From Asanoa hainanensis (GTDB lineage Bacteria; Actinomycetota; Actinomycetes; Mycobacteriales; Micromonosporaceae): 64,000 nucleotides of DNA. Within the stretch, counting starts at the first letter, position 1; every line of letters begins with the position of its first letter. The stretch spans positions 82,404-146,403 of the forward strand of contig NZ_FZPH01000010.1 of the NCBI RefSeq assembly GCF_900188485.1, in the 5' to 3' direction. Shown one piece after another: positions 16,540 to 28,178 of the stretch. The position numbers and the translations under genes were made by a program. The notes under the pieces are model-generated. The model saw only the letters and a list, made by a program, of their open reading frames with translations, made no database searches and was not told the origin of the DNA.

Positions 16540-17313
16540 ATGGTGACCACCAGTCCCGACAAGGACCCGGTTACGGACTCGCAGCCACCCAGCGCGAAGC
16601 CCGGTGGCGGCGTGCCTGTCCAGGCGACGCCGGTCGGTGCGACCACCGGTGCGCCGGCCGAGCTGCCGCCGTCCTCTGTGGCCGGTCGTGGCATGTTCGG
16701 CATCTCCGGCTCCGGCGACACCTCCGGCTTCGGCGGCCTGGTCCGCCGGCGGGTGGGTGGCGGTGGCAGCGAGCGCCCGTACGGCAGCTACTTCGACGAG
16801 GTCTACGACGCGCTGGCCGAGGCGTTCCCGGGCCTGGACGACGCCATCGAGAAGGTGGTCGTCGACCGCAACGAGCTGACGCTGCACGTCAAGGCCGAGC
16901 GGATCCTCGACGTCGCCCGCACGATGCGCGACGAGGAGTCGCTGCGCTTCGAGCTCTGCTCCTCGGTGTCCGGTGTGGACTATCTCGGCTCCGACGAGCG
17001 CCGGCTGCACGTGACCTACCACCTGGCGTCGATGACCTACCGGCGCCGGGTGCGGCTCGAGGTCGCGGTCGGCACCGAGCACCCGCATGTCCCGTCGGTG
17101 ACGCCGGTCTACCCGACCGCCGACTGGCAGGAGCGGGAGACGTACGACATGTTCGGCATCATCTTCGACGGCCACCCCGGTCTGACCCGCATCCTCATGC
17201 CGGACGACTGGGAGGGCTACCCGCAACGCAAGGACTACCCGCTCGGCGGGGTTCCGGTGGAGTACAAGGGCGCCGAGATCCCACCGCCGGACCGGCGGAG
17301 GAGCTACCAGTGA
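16540..17313 (+). CDS. nuoC: NADH-quinone oxidoreductase subunit C
   Basis: A 257-residue subunit of the connecting arm. The first 80 residues are a Pro/Ser/Gly-rich actinobacterial extension; the conserved 30-kDa-subunit fold follows, with the signature [20 protein letters not shown] near the C terminus. It works with NuoB and NuoD at the quinone-reducing end. Start ATG 16540 (GTG 16543 is also possible). Confidence 0.94.
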   Translation: MVTTSPDKDPVTDSQPPSAKPGGGVPVQATPVGATTGAPAELPPSSVAGRGMFGISGSGDTSGFGGLVRRRVGGGGSERPYGSYFDEVYDALAEAFPGLDDAIEKVVVDRNELTLHVKAERILDVARTMRDEESLRFELCSSVSGVDYLGSDERRLHVTYHLASMTYRRRVRLEVAVGTEHPHVPSVTPVYPTADWQERETYDMFGIIFDGHPGLTRILMPDDWEGYPQRKDYPLGGVPVEYKGAEIPPPDRRRSYQ

Positions 17314-18638
17314 GCACTAACCCGAGTTACGCGCCCGAGCGCGAGACGTCCGAGGGCAAGGTCTTCACCGTCACCGGTGGCGACTGGGACACCGTCGTCA
17401 GCGGCACTGACCCGGTCAGCGACGAGCGCATCGTCGTCAACATGGGCCCGCAGCACCCGTCGACGCACGGCGTGCTGCGGCTGATCCTCGAGCTCGAGGG
17501 TGAGACGGTCCGCGAGATGCGGTCGGTGGTGGGCTACCTGCACACCGGCATCGAGAAGTCCATCGAGTACCGCAACTGGGTGCAGGGCACGACGTTCGTG
17601 ACCCGGATGGACTACCTCTCGCCGATCTTCAACGAGACCGCCTACAGCCTGGCGGTCGAGAAGCTGCTCGGCATCGAGGACCAGATCACCGAGCGGGCGT
17701 CCACCATCCGCGTGCTGATGATGGAGCTCAACCGGATCTCGTCGCACCTGGTCTGGCTGGCCACCACCGGCATGGAGCTGGGCGCCATCTCGATCATGTT
17801 GTACGGCTTCCGCGAGCGCGAGTACATCCTCGAGATCTTCGAGATGGTCTCCGGCCTGCGGATGAACATGGCCTACGTGCGCCCGGGCGGCGTCGCGCAG
17901 GACGTGCCGGACAGCGCGATCAAGAAGATCCAAGAGTTCCTCAAGATGATGCCGAAGCGCCTCAAGGAATACGAGGACCTGCTCTCCGGCCAGCCGATCT
18001 GGACCGAGCGCACCCAGGGCGTCGCGGTGCTCGACGTGACCGCGTGCGTCGCGCTCGGCGTGACCGGCCCGGTGCTGCGGTCCGCCGGCCTCCCGTGGGA
18101 CCTGCGCAAGACCGAGCCGTACTGCGGCTACGAGAACTACGAGTTCGACGTGCCGACCTCGAACGACGGCGACGTGTGGGGCCGCTACCAGGTCCGGCTC
18201 GCCGAGATCCGCGAGTCGCTGAAGCTCATCGAGCAGGCGCTCGACAAGCTCCGGCCCGGCCCGATCATGGTGGCCGACAAGAAGATCGCCTGGCCGGCGC
18301 AGCTCGCGCTCGGCGTCGACGGCCTCGGCAACTCGCTGGAGCACGTCGCCAAGATCATGGGTCAGTCGATGGAGTCGCTGATCCACCACTTCAAGCTCGT
18401 CACCGAGGGCTTCCGGGTGCCGCCCGGCCAGGTCTACGTGGCGATCGAGGGCCCGCGCGGGGAGTTGGGCGCCCACGCGGTGTCCGACGGCGGCACCCGG
18501 CCCTACCGGGTGCACTTCCGCGAGCCCAGCTTCGTGAACCTCCAGGCGCTTCCCGCGATGGCCGAAGGCGGCCTCATCGCCGACGTCATCGCCGGCGGCG
18601 CCTCGCTGGACCCCGTGATGGGTGGGTGTGACCGATGA
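17310..18638 (+). CDS. nuoD: NADH-quinone oxidoreductase subunit D
   Basis: A 442-residue, 49-kDa-type subunit that forms much of the quinone pocket with NuoB. The family hallmark [20 protein letters not shown] is intact, including the His residues near the quinone head group. The start GTG 17310 overlaps the nuoC stop as GTGA. Confidence 0.95.
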   Translation: MSTNPSYAPERETSEGKVFTVTGGDWDTVVSGTDPVSDERIVVNMGPQHPSTHGVLRLILELEGETVREMRSVVGYLHTGIEKSIEYRNWVQGTTFVTRMDYLSPIFNETAYSLAVEKLLGIEDQITERASTIRVLMMELNRISSHLVWLATTGMELGAISIMLYGFREREYILEIFEMVSGLRMNMAYVRPGGVAQDVPDSAIKKIQEFLKMMPKRLKEYEDLLSGQPIWTERTQGVAVLDVTACVALGVTGPVLRSAGLPWDLRKTEPYCGYENYEFDVPTSNDGDVWGRYQVRLAEIRESLKLIEQALDKLRPGPIMVADKKIAWPAQLALGVDGLGNSLEHVAKIMGQSMESLIHHFKLVTEGFRVPPGQVYVAIEGPRGELGAHAVSDGGTRPYRVHFREPSFVNLQALPAMAEGGLIADVIAGGASLDPVMGGCDR

Positions 18639-19465
18639 CGACGCCAACGACGGTCTTCGACGAGGAGCTCCGGCAGCGCGCCCGGGAGATCCTGGCCCGC
18701 TACCCGGCCGACCGCTCCCGGTCCGCCCTGCTCCCGCTGCTGCACCTCGTGCAGTCCGTCGAGGGGCACGTCTCCCCGGCGGGCGTGGAGTTCTGCGCCG
18801 AGGTCCTGGGCATCAACAAGGCCCAGGTCGGCGCGGTCGCGTCGTTCTACACGATGTACAAGCGCCGCCCGACCGGTGACTACCTGGTCAGCGTCTGCAC
18901 CAACACGATGTGCAACGTGCTCGGCGGCCAGGAGGTCTACGACACGCTCACCGAGCACCTCGGCGTCGGGCACGACGAGACCACCGCCGACGGCTCGATC
19001 ACGCTGGAGCACGCTGAGTGCCTCGCGGCCTGCGACTACGGCCCGGTCGTGACCGTCAACTACGACTTCTTCGACAACGTCACCCCGAGTGCCGCGGTCG
19101 ACCTGGTCGACGAGCTCCAGCGGGGCAACCGGCCGCAGCCCAGCCGCGGCGCCCGGCTCTGCACGCTCAAGGAGATGTCGCTCCAGCTCGCCGGCTTCCC
19201 GGACACCCGGGACGACGCGGTCGCCGACGGCGTGGCCGGCGCGGCCACCCTGCGCGGCCTGCACCTGGCCCAGGAGCACGGCATCGCGGTGGCCGGCTTC
19301 AACCCGGACACCCCGATCAAGAAGAAGGACGACGCCGGCTCGGGCAAGCCGGCGGCGCAGGCCGGCGCCGCGGCCAACAAGCCCGCGAGCGACGCCAAGC
19401 CGGCCGGCGACGCGCCGAAGCCGCAGGAGGGCAACCTCCGCGGCGCCAAGGAGGCGAACAAGTGA
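18635..19465 (+). CDS. nuoE: NADH-quinone oxidoreductase subunit E
   Basis: A 276-residue, 24-kDa-type subunit with the [2Fe-2S] cluster N1a. The four ligands appear as CTNTMC (C-x4-C) and CLAAC (C-x3-C). The last 70 residues are a low-complexity Ala/Lys/Pro tail absent from enterobacterial NuoE. The ATG overlaps the nuoD stop. Confidence 0.95.
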   Translation: MTTPTTVFDEELRQRAREILARYPADRSRSALLPLLHLVQSVEGHVSPAGVEFCAEVLGINKAQVGAVASFYTMYKRRPTGDYLVSVCTNTMCNVLGGQEVYDTLTEHLGVGHDETTADGSITLEHAECLAACDYGPVVTVNYDFFDNVTPSAAVDLVDELQRGNRPQPSRGARLCTLKEMSLQLAGFPDTRDDAVADGVAGAATLRGLHLAQEHGIAVAGFNPDTPIKKKDDAGSGKPAAQAGAAANKPASDAKPAGDAPKPQEGNLRGAKEANK

Positions 19466-20781
19466 CCACCACTCCTCGGCGGGAAGTTCTCGAGAAGCTC
19501 ACCCCGGTCCTGACCAAGCGGTGGCTCTCGCCGAACGCCTGGGCGCTGAAGACCTACGAGCAGCTCGACGGCTACGCGGCGCTCAAGAAGGCGCTCAAGG
19601 CCAACCCCGACGACCTGATCCAGCTCATCAAGGACTCGGGCCTGCGCGGCCGCGGCGGCGCGGGCTTCCCGACCGGCCTCAAGTGGGGCTTCATCCCGCA
19701 GGGCGACGGCAAGCCGCACTACCTCGTCGTCAACGCCGACGAGGGCGAGCCGGGCACCTGCAAGGACCTGCCGCTGATGACGCACGACCCGCACTCGCTG
19801 GTCGAGGGCGTGATCATCGCGTCGTACGCGATCCGGGCCGAGCGGGCCTACATCTACATCCGCGGTGAGGCCGTGCATGCCGCGCGCCGGCTGCGCAACG
19901 CGGTCGTCGAGGCCTACGACAAGGGCTACCTCGGCCGCAACATCCTGGGCTCGGGCTTCAACCTCGACGTGGTCGTGCACAGCGGCGCCGGCGCCTACAT
20001 CTGCGGTGAAGAGACCGCGCTGCTGGACTCGCTCGAGGGCTTCCGCGGCCAGCCCCGTCTGCGCCCGCCGTTCCCGGCGACGCACGGCCTCTACGCCTCG
20101 CCGACGGTGGTCAACAACGTCGGCACCATCGCCAGCGTGCCGTACATCGTGCTGGGCGGCGCCGACTGGTGGAAGACCATGGGCACCGAGAAGTCGTCGG
20201 GCCCGATGATCTACTCGCTGTCGGGCCGGATCAACCACCCCGGTCAGTACGAAGCGTCGATGGGCATCACGCTGCGGGAGCTGATCGAGCTCGCCGGCGG
20301 CATGCAGGACGGCCACCAGCTCCGGTTCTGGACCCCGGGTGGCTCGTCGACCCCGCTGCTCACGGCCGACCACATGGACGTGCCGCTCGACTTCGAGGGC
20401 GTGGCCGGTGCCGGCAGCATCCTCGGCACCACGGCGACGCAGATCTTCTCCGACCAGGACTGCCCGGTCTACGCGACCTACCGGTGGCTGGAGTTCTACC
20501 ACCACGAGTCGTGCGGCAAGTGCACTCCGTGCCGCGAGGGCAACTACTGGATGGTCCGGGTCTACCAGCGGATCCTGAGCGGTCAGGGCACCCACGAGGA
20601 CCTCGACACGCTGCTCGACACCTGTGACAACATCCTGGGCCGCTCGTTCTGCGGTCTGGGCGACGGCGCGACGAGCCCGGTGACGTCCTCGTTGCAGTAC
20701 TTCAAGCAGGACTACCTCGACTACATCGAGGGCCGGACGGCTCCGCGGCTGTCCGACAAGGCTCTCGTGGGGGCGCACTGA
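19462..20781 (+). CDS. nuoF: NADH-quinone oxidoreductase subunit F
   Basis: A 439-residue subunit that oxidises NADH. It binds FMN and NADH ([15 protein letters not shown] and [12 protein letters not shown]) and carries [4Fe-4S] cluster N3, ligands in [12 protein letters not shown] plus a downstream Cys in [12 protein letters not shown] 19462 overlaps the nuoE stop. Normal length. Confidence 0.95.
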   Translation: MTTTPRREVLEKLTPVLTKRWLSPNAWALKTYEQLDGYAALKKALKANPDDLIQLIKDSGLRGRGGAGFPTGLKWGFIPQGDGKPHYLVVNADEGEPGTCKDLPLMTHDPHSLVEGVIIASYAIRAERAYIYIRGEAVHAARRLRNAVVEAYDKGYLGRNILGSGFNLDVVVHSGAGAYICGEETALLDSLEGFRGQPRLRPPFPATHGLYASPTVVNNVGTIASVPYIVLGGADWWKTMGTEKSSGPMIYSLSGRINHPGQYEASMGITLRELIELAGGMQDGHQLRFWTPGGSSTPLLTADHMDVPLDFEGVAGAGSILGTTATQIFSDQDCPVYATYRWLEFYHHESCGKCTPCREGNYWMVRVYQRILSGQGTHEDLDTLLDTCDNILGRSFCGLGDGATSPVTSSLQYFKQDYLDYIEGRTAPRLSDKALVGAH

Positions 20782-20782
20782 C

Positions 20783-23221
20783 ATGACGGATGTAGCCAAG
20801 AAGGCCGACGAGGTCACGCTGACCATCGACGGCGTCGAGGTGACCGCGCCGAAGGGGACGCTGCTCATCCGCGTCGCCGAGCAGCTCGGCATCGCGATCC
20901 CGCGGTTCTGCGACCACCCGCTGCTGGCGCCCGCGGGCGCCTGCCGGCAGTGCCTGGTCGAGGTCGAGGGGCAGCGCAAGCCGGTCGCCTCCTGCACCCA
21001 GGCGGTCGCCGACGGCATGGTGGTCAAGACCCAGCTCAGCTCTCCGGTCGCCAAGAAGGCGCAGGAGGGCATCATGGAGCTGCTCCTGATCAACCACCCG
21101 CTCGACTGCCCGATGTGCGACAAGGGCGGTGAGTGCCCGCTGCAGAACCAGGCGATGTCGACCGGCCGGGCCGACTCGCGGTTCCACGAGCACAAACGGG
21201 AATACCCCAAGCCGATCAACATCTCCTCGCAGGTCCTGCTGGACCGCGAGCGGTGCGTGCTCTGCCAGCGCTGCACCCGGTTCTCCGAGGAGATCGCGGG
21301 CGACAAGTTCATCGACCTGATGAACCGCAGCAGCAACGAAGAGATCAACGTCTACCGCGACGAGGTCTACTCCGGTGACGCCGGTGAGGAGGCCGAGGGC
21401 GACGTTCCCTTCAACTCCTACTTCTCCGGCAACACGGTGCAGATCTGCCCGGTCGGCGCGCTGACCGGTTCGCAGTACCGGTTCCGGTCACGGCCGTTCG
21501 ACCTGGTGTCCTCGCCGTCGACCTGCGAGCACTGCGCCTCGGGTTGCAGCATGCGCACCGACCACCGGCGCGGCAAGGTGCTCCGCCGCCTGGCCGGCGA
21601 CGACGCGGCCGTCAACGAGGAGTGGAACTGCGACAAGGGTCGCTGGGGCTTCCGCTACGCGACCGCCACCGACCGGCTCACCACGCCGCTGGTCCGCGAC
21701 GCGGCCAGCGGCGAACTGCGTGAGGCGTCCTGGAGCGAGGCGCTGAGCGTCGCCGCCGAGGGGCTGCGCGCCGCTCGCGACGGTGCCAACGGCGTCGGCG
21801 TGCTGACCGGCGGCCGGCTGACCGTCGAGGACGCCTACGCGTACGCCAAGTTCGCCCGGGTCGCCCTGGGCACGAACGACATCGACTTCCGCTCGCGGCC
21901 GCTGTCGGTCGAGGAGACGGAGTTCCTGGCCTCCTCAGTCGTCGGCACCACCGAGGTCACCTACAGCGACATCGACTCGGCGCCGGCGGTGGTCATCGTC
22001 GGGCTGGAGCCCGAGGAGGAGTCGCCGATCCTCTTCCTCCGCCTGCGCAAGCAGTTCACCAAGCGCAAGCTGCCGATCTACGCGCTCTCGCCGTACGTGA
22101 CGCGGGGCCTGGAGAAGCTCGGCGCCAAGGTCGCCCGGATCATCCCGGGCGAGGAGGCGCGCGTGCTCGCCGAGCACGACGTGGTCGCCGAGGCGCTCAA
22201 GGCGCCGGGCGCGCTGCTGCTCGTCGGCGAGCGGCTGGCCTCGGTGCCCGGCGGCCTGTCGGCCGCCGCGGCGCTGGCGGAGCGCACGGGCGCGAAGCTG
22301 GCCTGGGTGCCGCGGCGCGCGGGTGACCGCGGCGCGGTCGACGCGGGCTGCCTGCCGAACCTGCTGCCCGGTGGCCGGCTGGCCAGCGACGCGGCGGCGC
22401 GGGCCGAACTGGCCAGCGCCTGGGACGTGGCCGCCTTCGTCATCCCGAGCGAGGCCGGTCGCGACACCGACGCGATGCTGGTGGCCGCGGCCGGTGGCCG
22501 ACTCGGCGCGCTGGTCGTGGCCGGCGTCGACCCGGCCGATCTGTCCGACCCCAAGCTCGCAGAGCAGGCCCTCGACGCGGTGCCGTTCCTGGTCAGCCTG
22601 GAGGTCCGGCTCAGCGCGGTCAGCCGCCGCGCCGACGTGGTCTTCCCGGTCTCGCCGGTCGCGGAGAAGGCCGGCAGCTTCCTCGACTGGGAGGGCCGGC
22701 TGCGGACCTTCGAGGCGGTGCTGCCGACCGAGTCGATGAACGACGGCCGCGTGCTCGACGCGCTCGCCGCCGCGCTGGGCGTCACGCTCGGCACCGCCGA
22801 CGTCAACACGGTCCGCCGCGAGCTCGGCGGCCTCCCGGTGACCCGGGCCGACCGCCCGCTGGCGCCGCGGCACGAGCCGACCGACGTGGTCGAGCCCGGC
22901 GACGGCGAGGCGGTGCTGGCGACCTGGCACCAGCTCATCGACCTGGGCAGCCTGCTCGACGGCAACGAGGAGCTGGCCGGCACGGCCCGCCCGCCGGTGG
23001 TCCGGCTCGACAAGGCCACCGCCGAGGCGATCGGTGTCGCCGACGGCGAGGCGGTCACGGTCGGCACCGGCCGCGGTGCGGTGACGCTGCCGGCGATGAT
23101 CACGGACATGCCGGCCGGCGTCGTCTGGCTGCCGACCAACTCGCCCGGTTCGACCACCCGGCGGACGCTCGGCGTCACCTCCGGCGCGGTCGTCTCGATC
23201 TCGGCTGGAGGGGTTCGATGA
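20783..23221 (+). CDS. nuoG: NADH-quinone oxidoreductase subunit G
   Basis: An 812-residue, 75-kDa-type subunit. The N-terminal ferredoxin domain binds a [2Fe-2S] cluster ([20 protein letters not shown]), followed by His/Cys-ligated and classical [4Fe-4S] sites ([13 protein letters not shown] and [13 protein letters not shown]), then a molybdopterin-oxidoreductase-like domain beginning at CEHCASGC that in complex I is structural. ATG 20783 lies 1 nt after the nuoF stop. Confidence 0.95.
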   Translation: MTDVAKKADEVTLTIDGVEVTAPKGTLLIRVAEQLGIAIPRFCDHPLLAPAGACRQCLVEVEGQRKPVASCTQAVADGMVVKTQLSSPVAKKAQEGIMELLLINHPLDCPMCDKGGECPLQNQAMSTGRADSRFHEHKREYPKPINISSQVLLDRERCVLCQRCTRFSEEIAGDKFIDLMNRSSNEEINVYRDEVYSGDAGEEAEGDVPFNSYFSGNTVQICPVGALTGSQYRFRSRPFDLVSSPSTCEHCASGCSMRTDHRRGKVLRRLAGDDAAVNEEWNCDKGRWGFRYATATDRLTTPLVRDAASGELREASWSEALSVAAEGLRAARDGANGVGVLTGGRLTVEDAYAYAKFARVALGTNDIDFRSRPLSVEETEFLASSVVGTTEVTYSDIDSAPAVVIVGLEPEEESPILFLRLRKQFTKRKLPIYALSPYVTRGLEKLGAKVARIIPGEEARVLAEHDVVAEALKAPGALLLVGERLASVPGGLSAAAALAERTGAKLAWVPRRAGDRGAVDAGCLPNLLPGGRLASDAAARAELASAWDVAAFVIPSEAGRDTDAMLVAAAGGRLGALVVAGVDPADLSDPKLAEQALDAVPFLVSLEVRLSAVSRRADVVFPVSPVAEKAGSFLDWEGRLRTFEAVLPTESMNDGRVLDALAAALGVTLGTADVNTVRRELGGLPVTRADRPLAPRHEPTDVVEPGDGEAVLATWHQLIDLGSLLDGNEELAGTARPPVVRLDKATAEAIGVADGEAVTVGTGRGAVTLPAMITDMPAGVVWLPTNSPGSTTRRTLGVTSGAVVSISAGGVR

Positions 23222-24606
23222 CGCCTGCGGTGTACCTCGCGCAGGACCCGACGCTGTCCGACTTCGGGCACGATCCCTGGTGGATCGCGCTCATCAAGAT
23301 TGTCTTCGCGTTCGTCTTCGCGGTGCTCGCGACGCTGCTCGGCGTCTGGTTCGAGCGGCGCGTCGTCGGCTTCATGCAGGTGCGGCCCGGCCCCAACCAG
23401 GTCGGCCCGCTCGGCCTGCTGCAGACGCTGGCCGACGGCCTGAAGATGGCCTTCAAGGAGGACATCCTCCCGAAGGCCGCAGACAAGGTCGTCTACTTCT
23501 TCGCGCCGACGATCTCGGTGATCTGCGCGGTGACCGCCCTGTCGGTCATCCCGTTCGGCCCGATGGTGAGCATCTTCGGCCACCAGACGCCGCTGCAGGT
23601 CACCGACGTCTCGGTCGCCGTGCTGGTGATCCTGGCCGCGTCCTCGATGGGCATCTACGGCATCGTGCTGGGCGGTTGGGCCTCGGGCTCGACGTACCCG
23701 CTGCTCGGTGGCCTGCGGTCGAGCGCCCAGATGATCTCGTACGAGGTCGCGATGGGCCTGTCGATCGTCGCGGTGTTCATGACCGCCGGCACGATGTCGA
23801 CCAGCGGCATCGTCGCGGCCCAGGCAGGCAGCGACCGGAGCGCCTCGCTCGGCGGCTTCGAGTTCTTCGCGCCCGGCTGGTACGCGATCCTGCTGCTGCC
23901 GAGCTTCGTCATCTACTTCATCTCCGCGGTCGGTGAGACCAACCGTGCGCCGTTCGACCTGCCCGAGGCGGAGTCCGAGCTGGTCGCCGGCTTCATGACC
24001 GAGTACAGCTCGCTGAAGTTCGCGCTGTTCATGCTCGCGGAGTACGTCAACATGGTGACCGTCTCCGCGGTCGCCACGACGCTGTTCCTCGGCGGCTGGC
24101 GCGCGCCCTGGCCGATCAGCATCTGGTCCGGTGCCAACGAGGGTTGGTTCGGCCTGATCTGGTTCTTCGCCAAGGTCATCCTGCTGGTCTTCGTCTTCGT
24201 CTGGCTCCGCGGCACGCTGCCCCGGCTGCGCTACGACCAGTTCATGCGGCTCGGCTGGCGCGTCCTGCTGCCGATCAACCTGGTCTGGATCCTCGCGCTG
24301 GCCGGCATCCGGGTGCTGCAGAAGGAGAACAACGACGCGGTGCGCTGGGGGATCATCGGCGGCGCGCTGGTCGTGGTCCTGCTGATCACGCTGCTCCTGC
24401 CGGACCGCAAGAAGGGTCCGCAGGTCTCGCTGCAGGAACAGGTCAACCAGCGGCCGCAGGGCAGTTTCCCGCTGCCGCCGATGGACCTCGTGGTGCCGCC
24501 GAGCCCGCGGGCCCGCCGGCAGGTGGCGGAGCGGCAGCCGGCCAACGTGGGCGGTGGCGCACCCGACGTCATCGAGTCCACCACGTCCGAAGAGAAGGAA
24601 GGCTGA
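23218..24606 (+). CDS. nuoH: NADH-quinone oxidoreductase subunit H
   Basis: A 462-residue membrane subunit linking the quinone site to the proton pumps. About eight transmembrane helices. The conserved cytoplasmic loop with acidic residues is intact ([18 protein letters not shown]). A hydrophilic tail of about 70 residues rich in Pro, Arg and Glu follows, longer than in proteobacterial homologues. ATG overlaps the nuoG stop. Confidence 0.95.
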   Translation: MTPAVYLAQDPTLSDFGHDPWWIALIKIVFAFVFAVLATLLGVWFERRVVGFMQVRPGPNQVGPLGLLQTLADGLKMAFKEDILPKAADKVVYFFAPTISVICAVTALSVIPFGPMVSIFGHQTPLQVTDVSVAVLVILAASSMGIYGIVLGGWASGSTYPLLGGLRSSAQMISYEVAMGLSIVAVFMTAGTMSTSGIVAAQAGSDRSASLGGFEFFAPGWYAILLLPSFVIYFISAVGETNRAPFDLPEAESELVAGFMTEYSSLKFALFMLAEYVNMVTVSAVATTLFLGGWRAPWPISIWSGANEGWFGLIWFFAKVILLVFVFVWLRGTLPRLRYDQFMRLGWRVLLPINLVWILALAGIRVLQKENNDAVRWGIIGGALVVVLLITLLLPDRKKGPQVSLQEQVNQRPQGSFPLPPMDLVVPPSPRARRQVAERQPANVGGGAPDVIESTTSEEKEG

Positions 24607-24607
24607 G

Positions 24608-25189
24608 ATGGGCGCCATCACGGGCACGTTCAAGGGCTTCGGCGTCACGTTCTCGCACATGTTCCGCAAGATCGTGACGACCGACTACCCGTTCGAGCCG
24701 GCTCCGGCGGCACCGCGCTACCACGGCCGACACATCCTCAACCGGCACCCGGACGGGCTGGAGAAGTGCATCGGGTGCGAGCTGTGCGCCTGGGCCTGCC
24801 CGGCCGACGCGATCTACGTCGAGGGTGGCGACAACACCGACGAGCAGCGCTTCTCGCCCGGTGAGCGGTACGCCAGCATCTACCAGATCAACTATGCCCG
24901 GTGCATCTTCTGCGGGCTGTGTATCGAGGCGTGCCCGACCCGTTCGCTGACCATGAGCAACGAGTACGAGCTCGCCCGCGACTCCCGCCAGGACCTGATC
25001 TTCACCAAGGAGCAGCTGCTCGCGCCGCTGCTGCCCGGCATGGAACAGCCGCCGCACCCGATGCGGCTGGGCGACACCGAGAAGGACTACTACGTCGGTG
25101 CGCTGACCAACCCGGGCACCTCGGCCGGCGCCGAGAAGGCGCCCTGGTCGGAGACCGGCACCAAGGACGCGACTGGAGAGGCGTCATGA
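24608..25189 (+). CDS. nuoI: NADH-quinone oxidoreductase subunit I
   Basis: A 193-residue ferredoxin-like subunit holding clusters N6a and N6b. The two ligand sets are [12 protein letters not shown] and [15 protein letters not shown] 24608 lies 1 nt after the nuoH stop. Confidence 0.95.
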   Translation: MGAITGTFKGFGVTFSHMFRKIVTTDYPFEPAPAAPRYHGRHILNRHPDGLEKCIGCELCAWACPADAIYVEGGDNTDEQRFSPGERYASIYQINYARCIFCGLCIEACPTRSLTMSNEYELARDSRQDLIFTKEQLLAPLLPGMEQPPHPMRLGDTEKDYYVGALTNPGTSAGAEKAPWSETGTKDATGEAS

Positions 25190-25947
25190 CCAACATCGCG
25201 TTGGCGGCGACGGTCACCACCGGTGAGGCGGTGACCTTCTGGATCCTCGCCCCGCTCGCGCTGCTCGGCGCGATCGGCATGGTGGCGGCCCGCAACGCCG
25301 TGCACTCGGCGCTCTGGCTGGTGCTGACCATGCTCTGCCTCGGCGTCTTCTACGTCGTGCAGGCCGGTCCGTTCATCGGCATGGTGCAGATCATCGTCTA
25401 CACCGGCGCGATCATGATGCTGTTCCTGTTCGTGCTGATGCTGGTCGGCCGGGACGCCTCGGACTCGCTGATCGAGACGTTGCGCGGGCAGCGAGTGGCG
25501 GCCGTCCTGGTGGGGCTCGGCTTCGCCGGCCTGGTCGGCACGCTGGTCGCCCGCGCGGTCAGCGACACGACGGCGGTGGGCCTGGAGGCCGCGAACCGCG
25601 ACGGCAACGTCCAGGGCATCGCGGCGCTGCTGTTCACGAACTACGTGTTCGCCTTCGAAGCAACCTCGGCGCTGCTGATCACCGCTGCGGTGGGCGCGAT
25701 GGTGCTGGCGCACATCCACAAGCCGAAGAGCGAGCGGCTGGGCCAGCCGGACCTCATGCGGCTGCGCTTCCGCGCCGGCAACCACCCTGGGTCGAAGGCG
25801 GGCCCCGGCGTGTACGCCACCTCAGACTCGGTCGCCACCCCGGCGCGGCTGCCCGACGGCACGCTCAGCCGGGGAAGCATCCCCGAGATCCTCCCGACGC
25901 GTGAGCTCAGCCCGCGCGAGACCGCCCCGAAGGGCACCGAGAAATGA
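25186..25947 (+). CDS. nuoJ: NADH-quinone oxidoreductase subunit J
   Basis: A 253-residue membrane subunit with about five helices in the first 180 residues. The family stretch [20 protein letters not shown], including the pi-bulge helix implicated in coupling, is present. The last 70 residues are hydrophilic and actinobacteria-specific. ATG 25186 overlaps the nuoI stop. Confidence 0.94.
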   Translation: MTNIALAATVTTGEAVTFWILAPLALLGAIGMVAARNAVHSALWLVLTMLCLGVFYVVQAGPFIGMVQIIVYTGAIMMLFLFVLMLVGRDASDSLIETLRGQRVAAVLVGLGFAGLVGTLVARAVSDTTAVGLEAANRDGNVQGIAALLFTNYVFAFEATSALLITAAVGAMVLAHIHKPKSERLGQPDLMRLRFRAGNHPGSKAGPGVYATSDSVATPARLPDGTLSRGSIPEILPTRELSPRETAPKGTEK

Positions 25948-26243
25948 ACCCGAGCTACTACCTGGTGCTGGCCGGCATCCTGTTCACGATCGGCGCCGTC
26001 GGCGTGTTGATCCGCCGCAACGCGATCGTGCTCTTCATGTGCATCGAGCTGATGCTCAACTCGGCCAACCTGACTCTGGTCACGTTCAGCCGGATCAACG
26101 GCAACCTCAACGGCCAGATCATCGCGTTCTTTGTCATGGTCGTCGCCGCGGCGGAGGTCGTGGTCGGTCTGGCGATCATCATGACGATCTTCCGGACGCG
26201 ACGCTCGGCGAGCGTCGACGACGCGAACCTGCTGAAGTACTAG
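25944..26243 (+). CDS. nuoK: NADH-quinone oxidoreductase subunit K
   Basis: A 99-residue subunit with three transmembrane helices, related to MrpC antiporter subunits. The conserved acidic residues of the proton path are in [11 protein letters not shown] and [14 protein letters not shown] 25944 overlaps the nuoJ stop. Confidence 0.95.
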   Translation: MNPSYYLVLAGILFTIGAVGVLIRRNAIVLFMCIELMLNSANLTLVTFSRINGNLNGQIIAFFVMVVAAAEVVVGLAIIMTIFRTRRSASVDDANLLKY

Positions 26244-26256
26244 AGGGGCCGCATTC

Positions 26257-28176
26257 GTGGAACAGACGATCGAGTACGCCCAAGCGACGGGCGTACTGGG
26301 CAGCGTGTGGCTGCTCATCGCCATCCCGCTGGTGAGCGCGGCGGTCATCCTGCTGCTCGGGCGCCGGAGCGCGAAGTTCGCGCACTGGCTCGGCACAGCG
26401 GCCATCGGCGCTTCCTTCGTGTTGACGCTGATCTACTTCTTCTCGCTGCGCGACCAGCCCAACCGGGCTGTGGAGCGCAACCTGTGGGAGTTCATCTCGG
26501 TCGGCAACCTCAAGGTTGACGTCGGTCTGCTGTTCGACCCGCTGGCCGCCGTCTTCTGCCTGCTGATCACGGGTGTGGGTTTCCTGATCCACCTGTACGC
26601 GGTCGGCTACATGGCGCACGACGAGCGCAGGCACACGTTCTTCGGCTACTTCAACCTCTTCGCCGCCGCGATGTTGCTGCTGGTCCTCGGCAACAACTAC
26701 GTGATGCTCTTCCTCGGCTGGGAGGGTGTCGGTCTGGCGTCGTACCTGCTGATCTCGTTCTGGTACACGCGCCCGGCCGCGGCGACCGCGGGCAAGAAGG
26801 CGTTCCTGATGAACCGCGTCGGCGACGCCGGCCTGGTCATCGCGATCTTCACGATGTTCGCCTACCTCGGCTCGACGAACTACGAGGACGTGTTCAACGG
26901 CGTCGGCGGCCTGTCGTCGACCGTCGTGCTGCTGATGGGCCTGCTGCTCCTGCTCGGCGCGACCGGCAAGTCCGGCCAGTTCCCGCTGCAGGCGTGGTTG
27001 CCGGACGCGATGGAGGGCCCGACCCCGGTCTCGGCCCTGATCCACGCGGCCACGATGGTGACCGCGGGCGTCTACCTGATCGCCCGGTCCAACGCGATCT
27101 TCTCGGCCAACGAGGTGCTGCAGACCGTCGTGGTCAGCGTCGGTGCGCTGACGCTGCTGATCGGCTGCATCATCGGCGCGGCCAAGGACGACATCAAGCG
27201 CGTCCTGGCCTGGTCGACGGTCTCGCAGATCGGCTACATGTTCCTGGGCGTCGGTCTGGGTGGCGGCGCGTACGCGCTGGCGATCATCCACCTGCTCGCA
27301 CACGGCTTCTTCAAGGCCAACATGTTCCTCGGTGCCGGCTCGGTCATGCACGGCATGAAGGACCAGGTCAACATCCGCCGCTTCGGTGGGCTGTGGAAGC
27401 TGATGCCGTGGACGTTCGGCACGTTCACCGCCGGCTGGCTGGCGATCGTCGGCTTCCCGGGCTTCTCCGGCTTCTTCACCAAGGAGCCGATCATCGTCGC
27501 CGCCTTCGAGCGGGAGGGCTGGACCGCCTGGCTGTACGGCTGGGCCGCCCTGCTCGGCGCCGGGCTCACCGCGTTCTACATGACCCGGCTCTGGGTGCTC
27601 ACCTTCCTCGGGCCGAAGCGGTGGACCGAGGACATCGACCACCCGCACGAGTCGCCACCGATCATGGTCGGGCCGCTGGTGCTGCTCGCGATCGGCTCCG
27701 CGATCGCCGGTGGCCTGATGGCCAGCCCGGTCGCCAAGTGGCTCGAACCGCCGCTGCCCGAGGAAGCGCACGACCTGCACCCGGTCATGTCGCACGGGGT
27801 GATCACCACGCTCTCGCTGGTGCTCACCTTCGCCGGCATCGGCCTGGCCTACCTGCTGTTCCGGCGCGGCACCGCGATCGTCGAGCAGCCGGCCGGCGTG
27901 GTCGTCACCGCGGCCCGCCGCAACCTCTACGCCGATGCCTTCAACGAGATCGTCTTCGAGAAGCCCGGCATCTTCCTGACCCGCGCGCTGGTGTTCCTCG
28001 ACAACCGGGGCATCGACGGCGCGGTCAACGGCCTCGCGGCCGCGGTCGGCGGCGGCTCCGGCCGGTTGCGCCGGCTGCAGACCGGCTTCGTCCGGTCCTA
28101 TGCGATGTCAATGATGGCCGGCGCGCTGCTCGTGGTCGCCGCGTTCGTCGCCGTGCAGATGGGATGGCTGAGCTAG
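26257..28176 (+). CDS. nuoL: NADH-quinone oxidoreductase subunit L
   Basis: A 639-residue antiporter-like proton-pumping subunit with about 15-16 helices, including the long lateral helix towards the C terminus. Family motifs are intact: FLGWEGVGLASYLLI, KSGQFPLQAWLPDAMEGPTP with the key Lys, and KRVLAWSTVSQIGYM. GTG 26257, 13 nt after nuoK. Confidence 0.95.
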   Translation: MEQTIEYAQATGVLGSVWLLIAIPLVSAAVILLLGRRSAKFAHWLGTAAIGASFVLTLIYFFSLRDQPNRAVERNLWEFISVGNLKVDVGLLFDPLAAVFCLLITGVGFLIHLYAVGYMAHDERRHTFFGYFNLFAAAMLLLVLGNNYVMLFLGWEGVGLASYLLISFWYTRPAAATAGKKAFLMNRVGDAGLVIAIFTMFAYLGSTNYEDVFNGVGGLSSTVVLLMGLLLLLGATGKSGQFPLQAWLPDAMEGPTPVSALIHAATMVTAGVYLIARSNAIFSANEVLQTVVVSVGALTLLIGCIIGAAKDDIKRVLAWSTVSQIGYMFLGVGLGGGAYALAIIHLLAHGFFKANMFLGAGSVMHGMKDQVNIRRFGGLWKLMPWTFGTFTAGWLAIVGFPGFSGFFTKEPIIVAAFEREGWTAWLYGWAALLGAGLTAFYMTRLWVLTFLGPKRWTEDIDHPHESPPIMVGPLVLLAIGSAIAGGLMASPVAKWLEPPLPEEAHDLHPVMSHGVITTLSLVLTFAGIGLAYLLFRRGTAIVEQPAGVVVTAARRNLYADAFNEIVFEKPGIFLTRALVFLDNRGIDGAVNGLAAAVGGGSGRLRRLQTGFVRSYAMSMMAGALLVVAAFVAVQMGWLS

Positions 28177-28178
28177 CG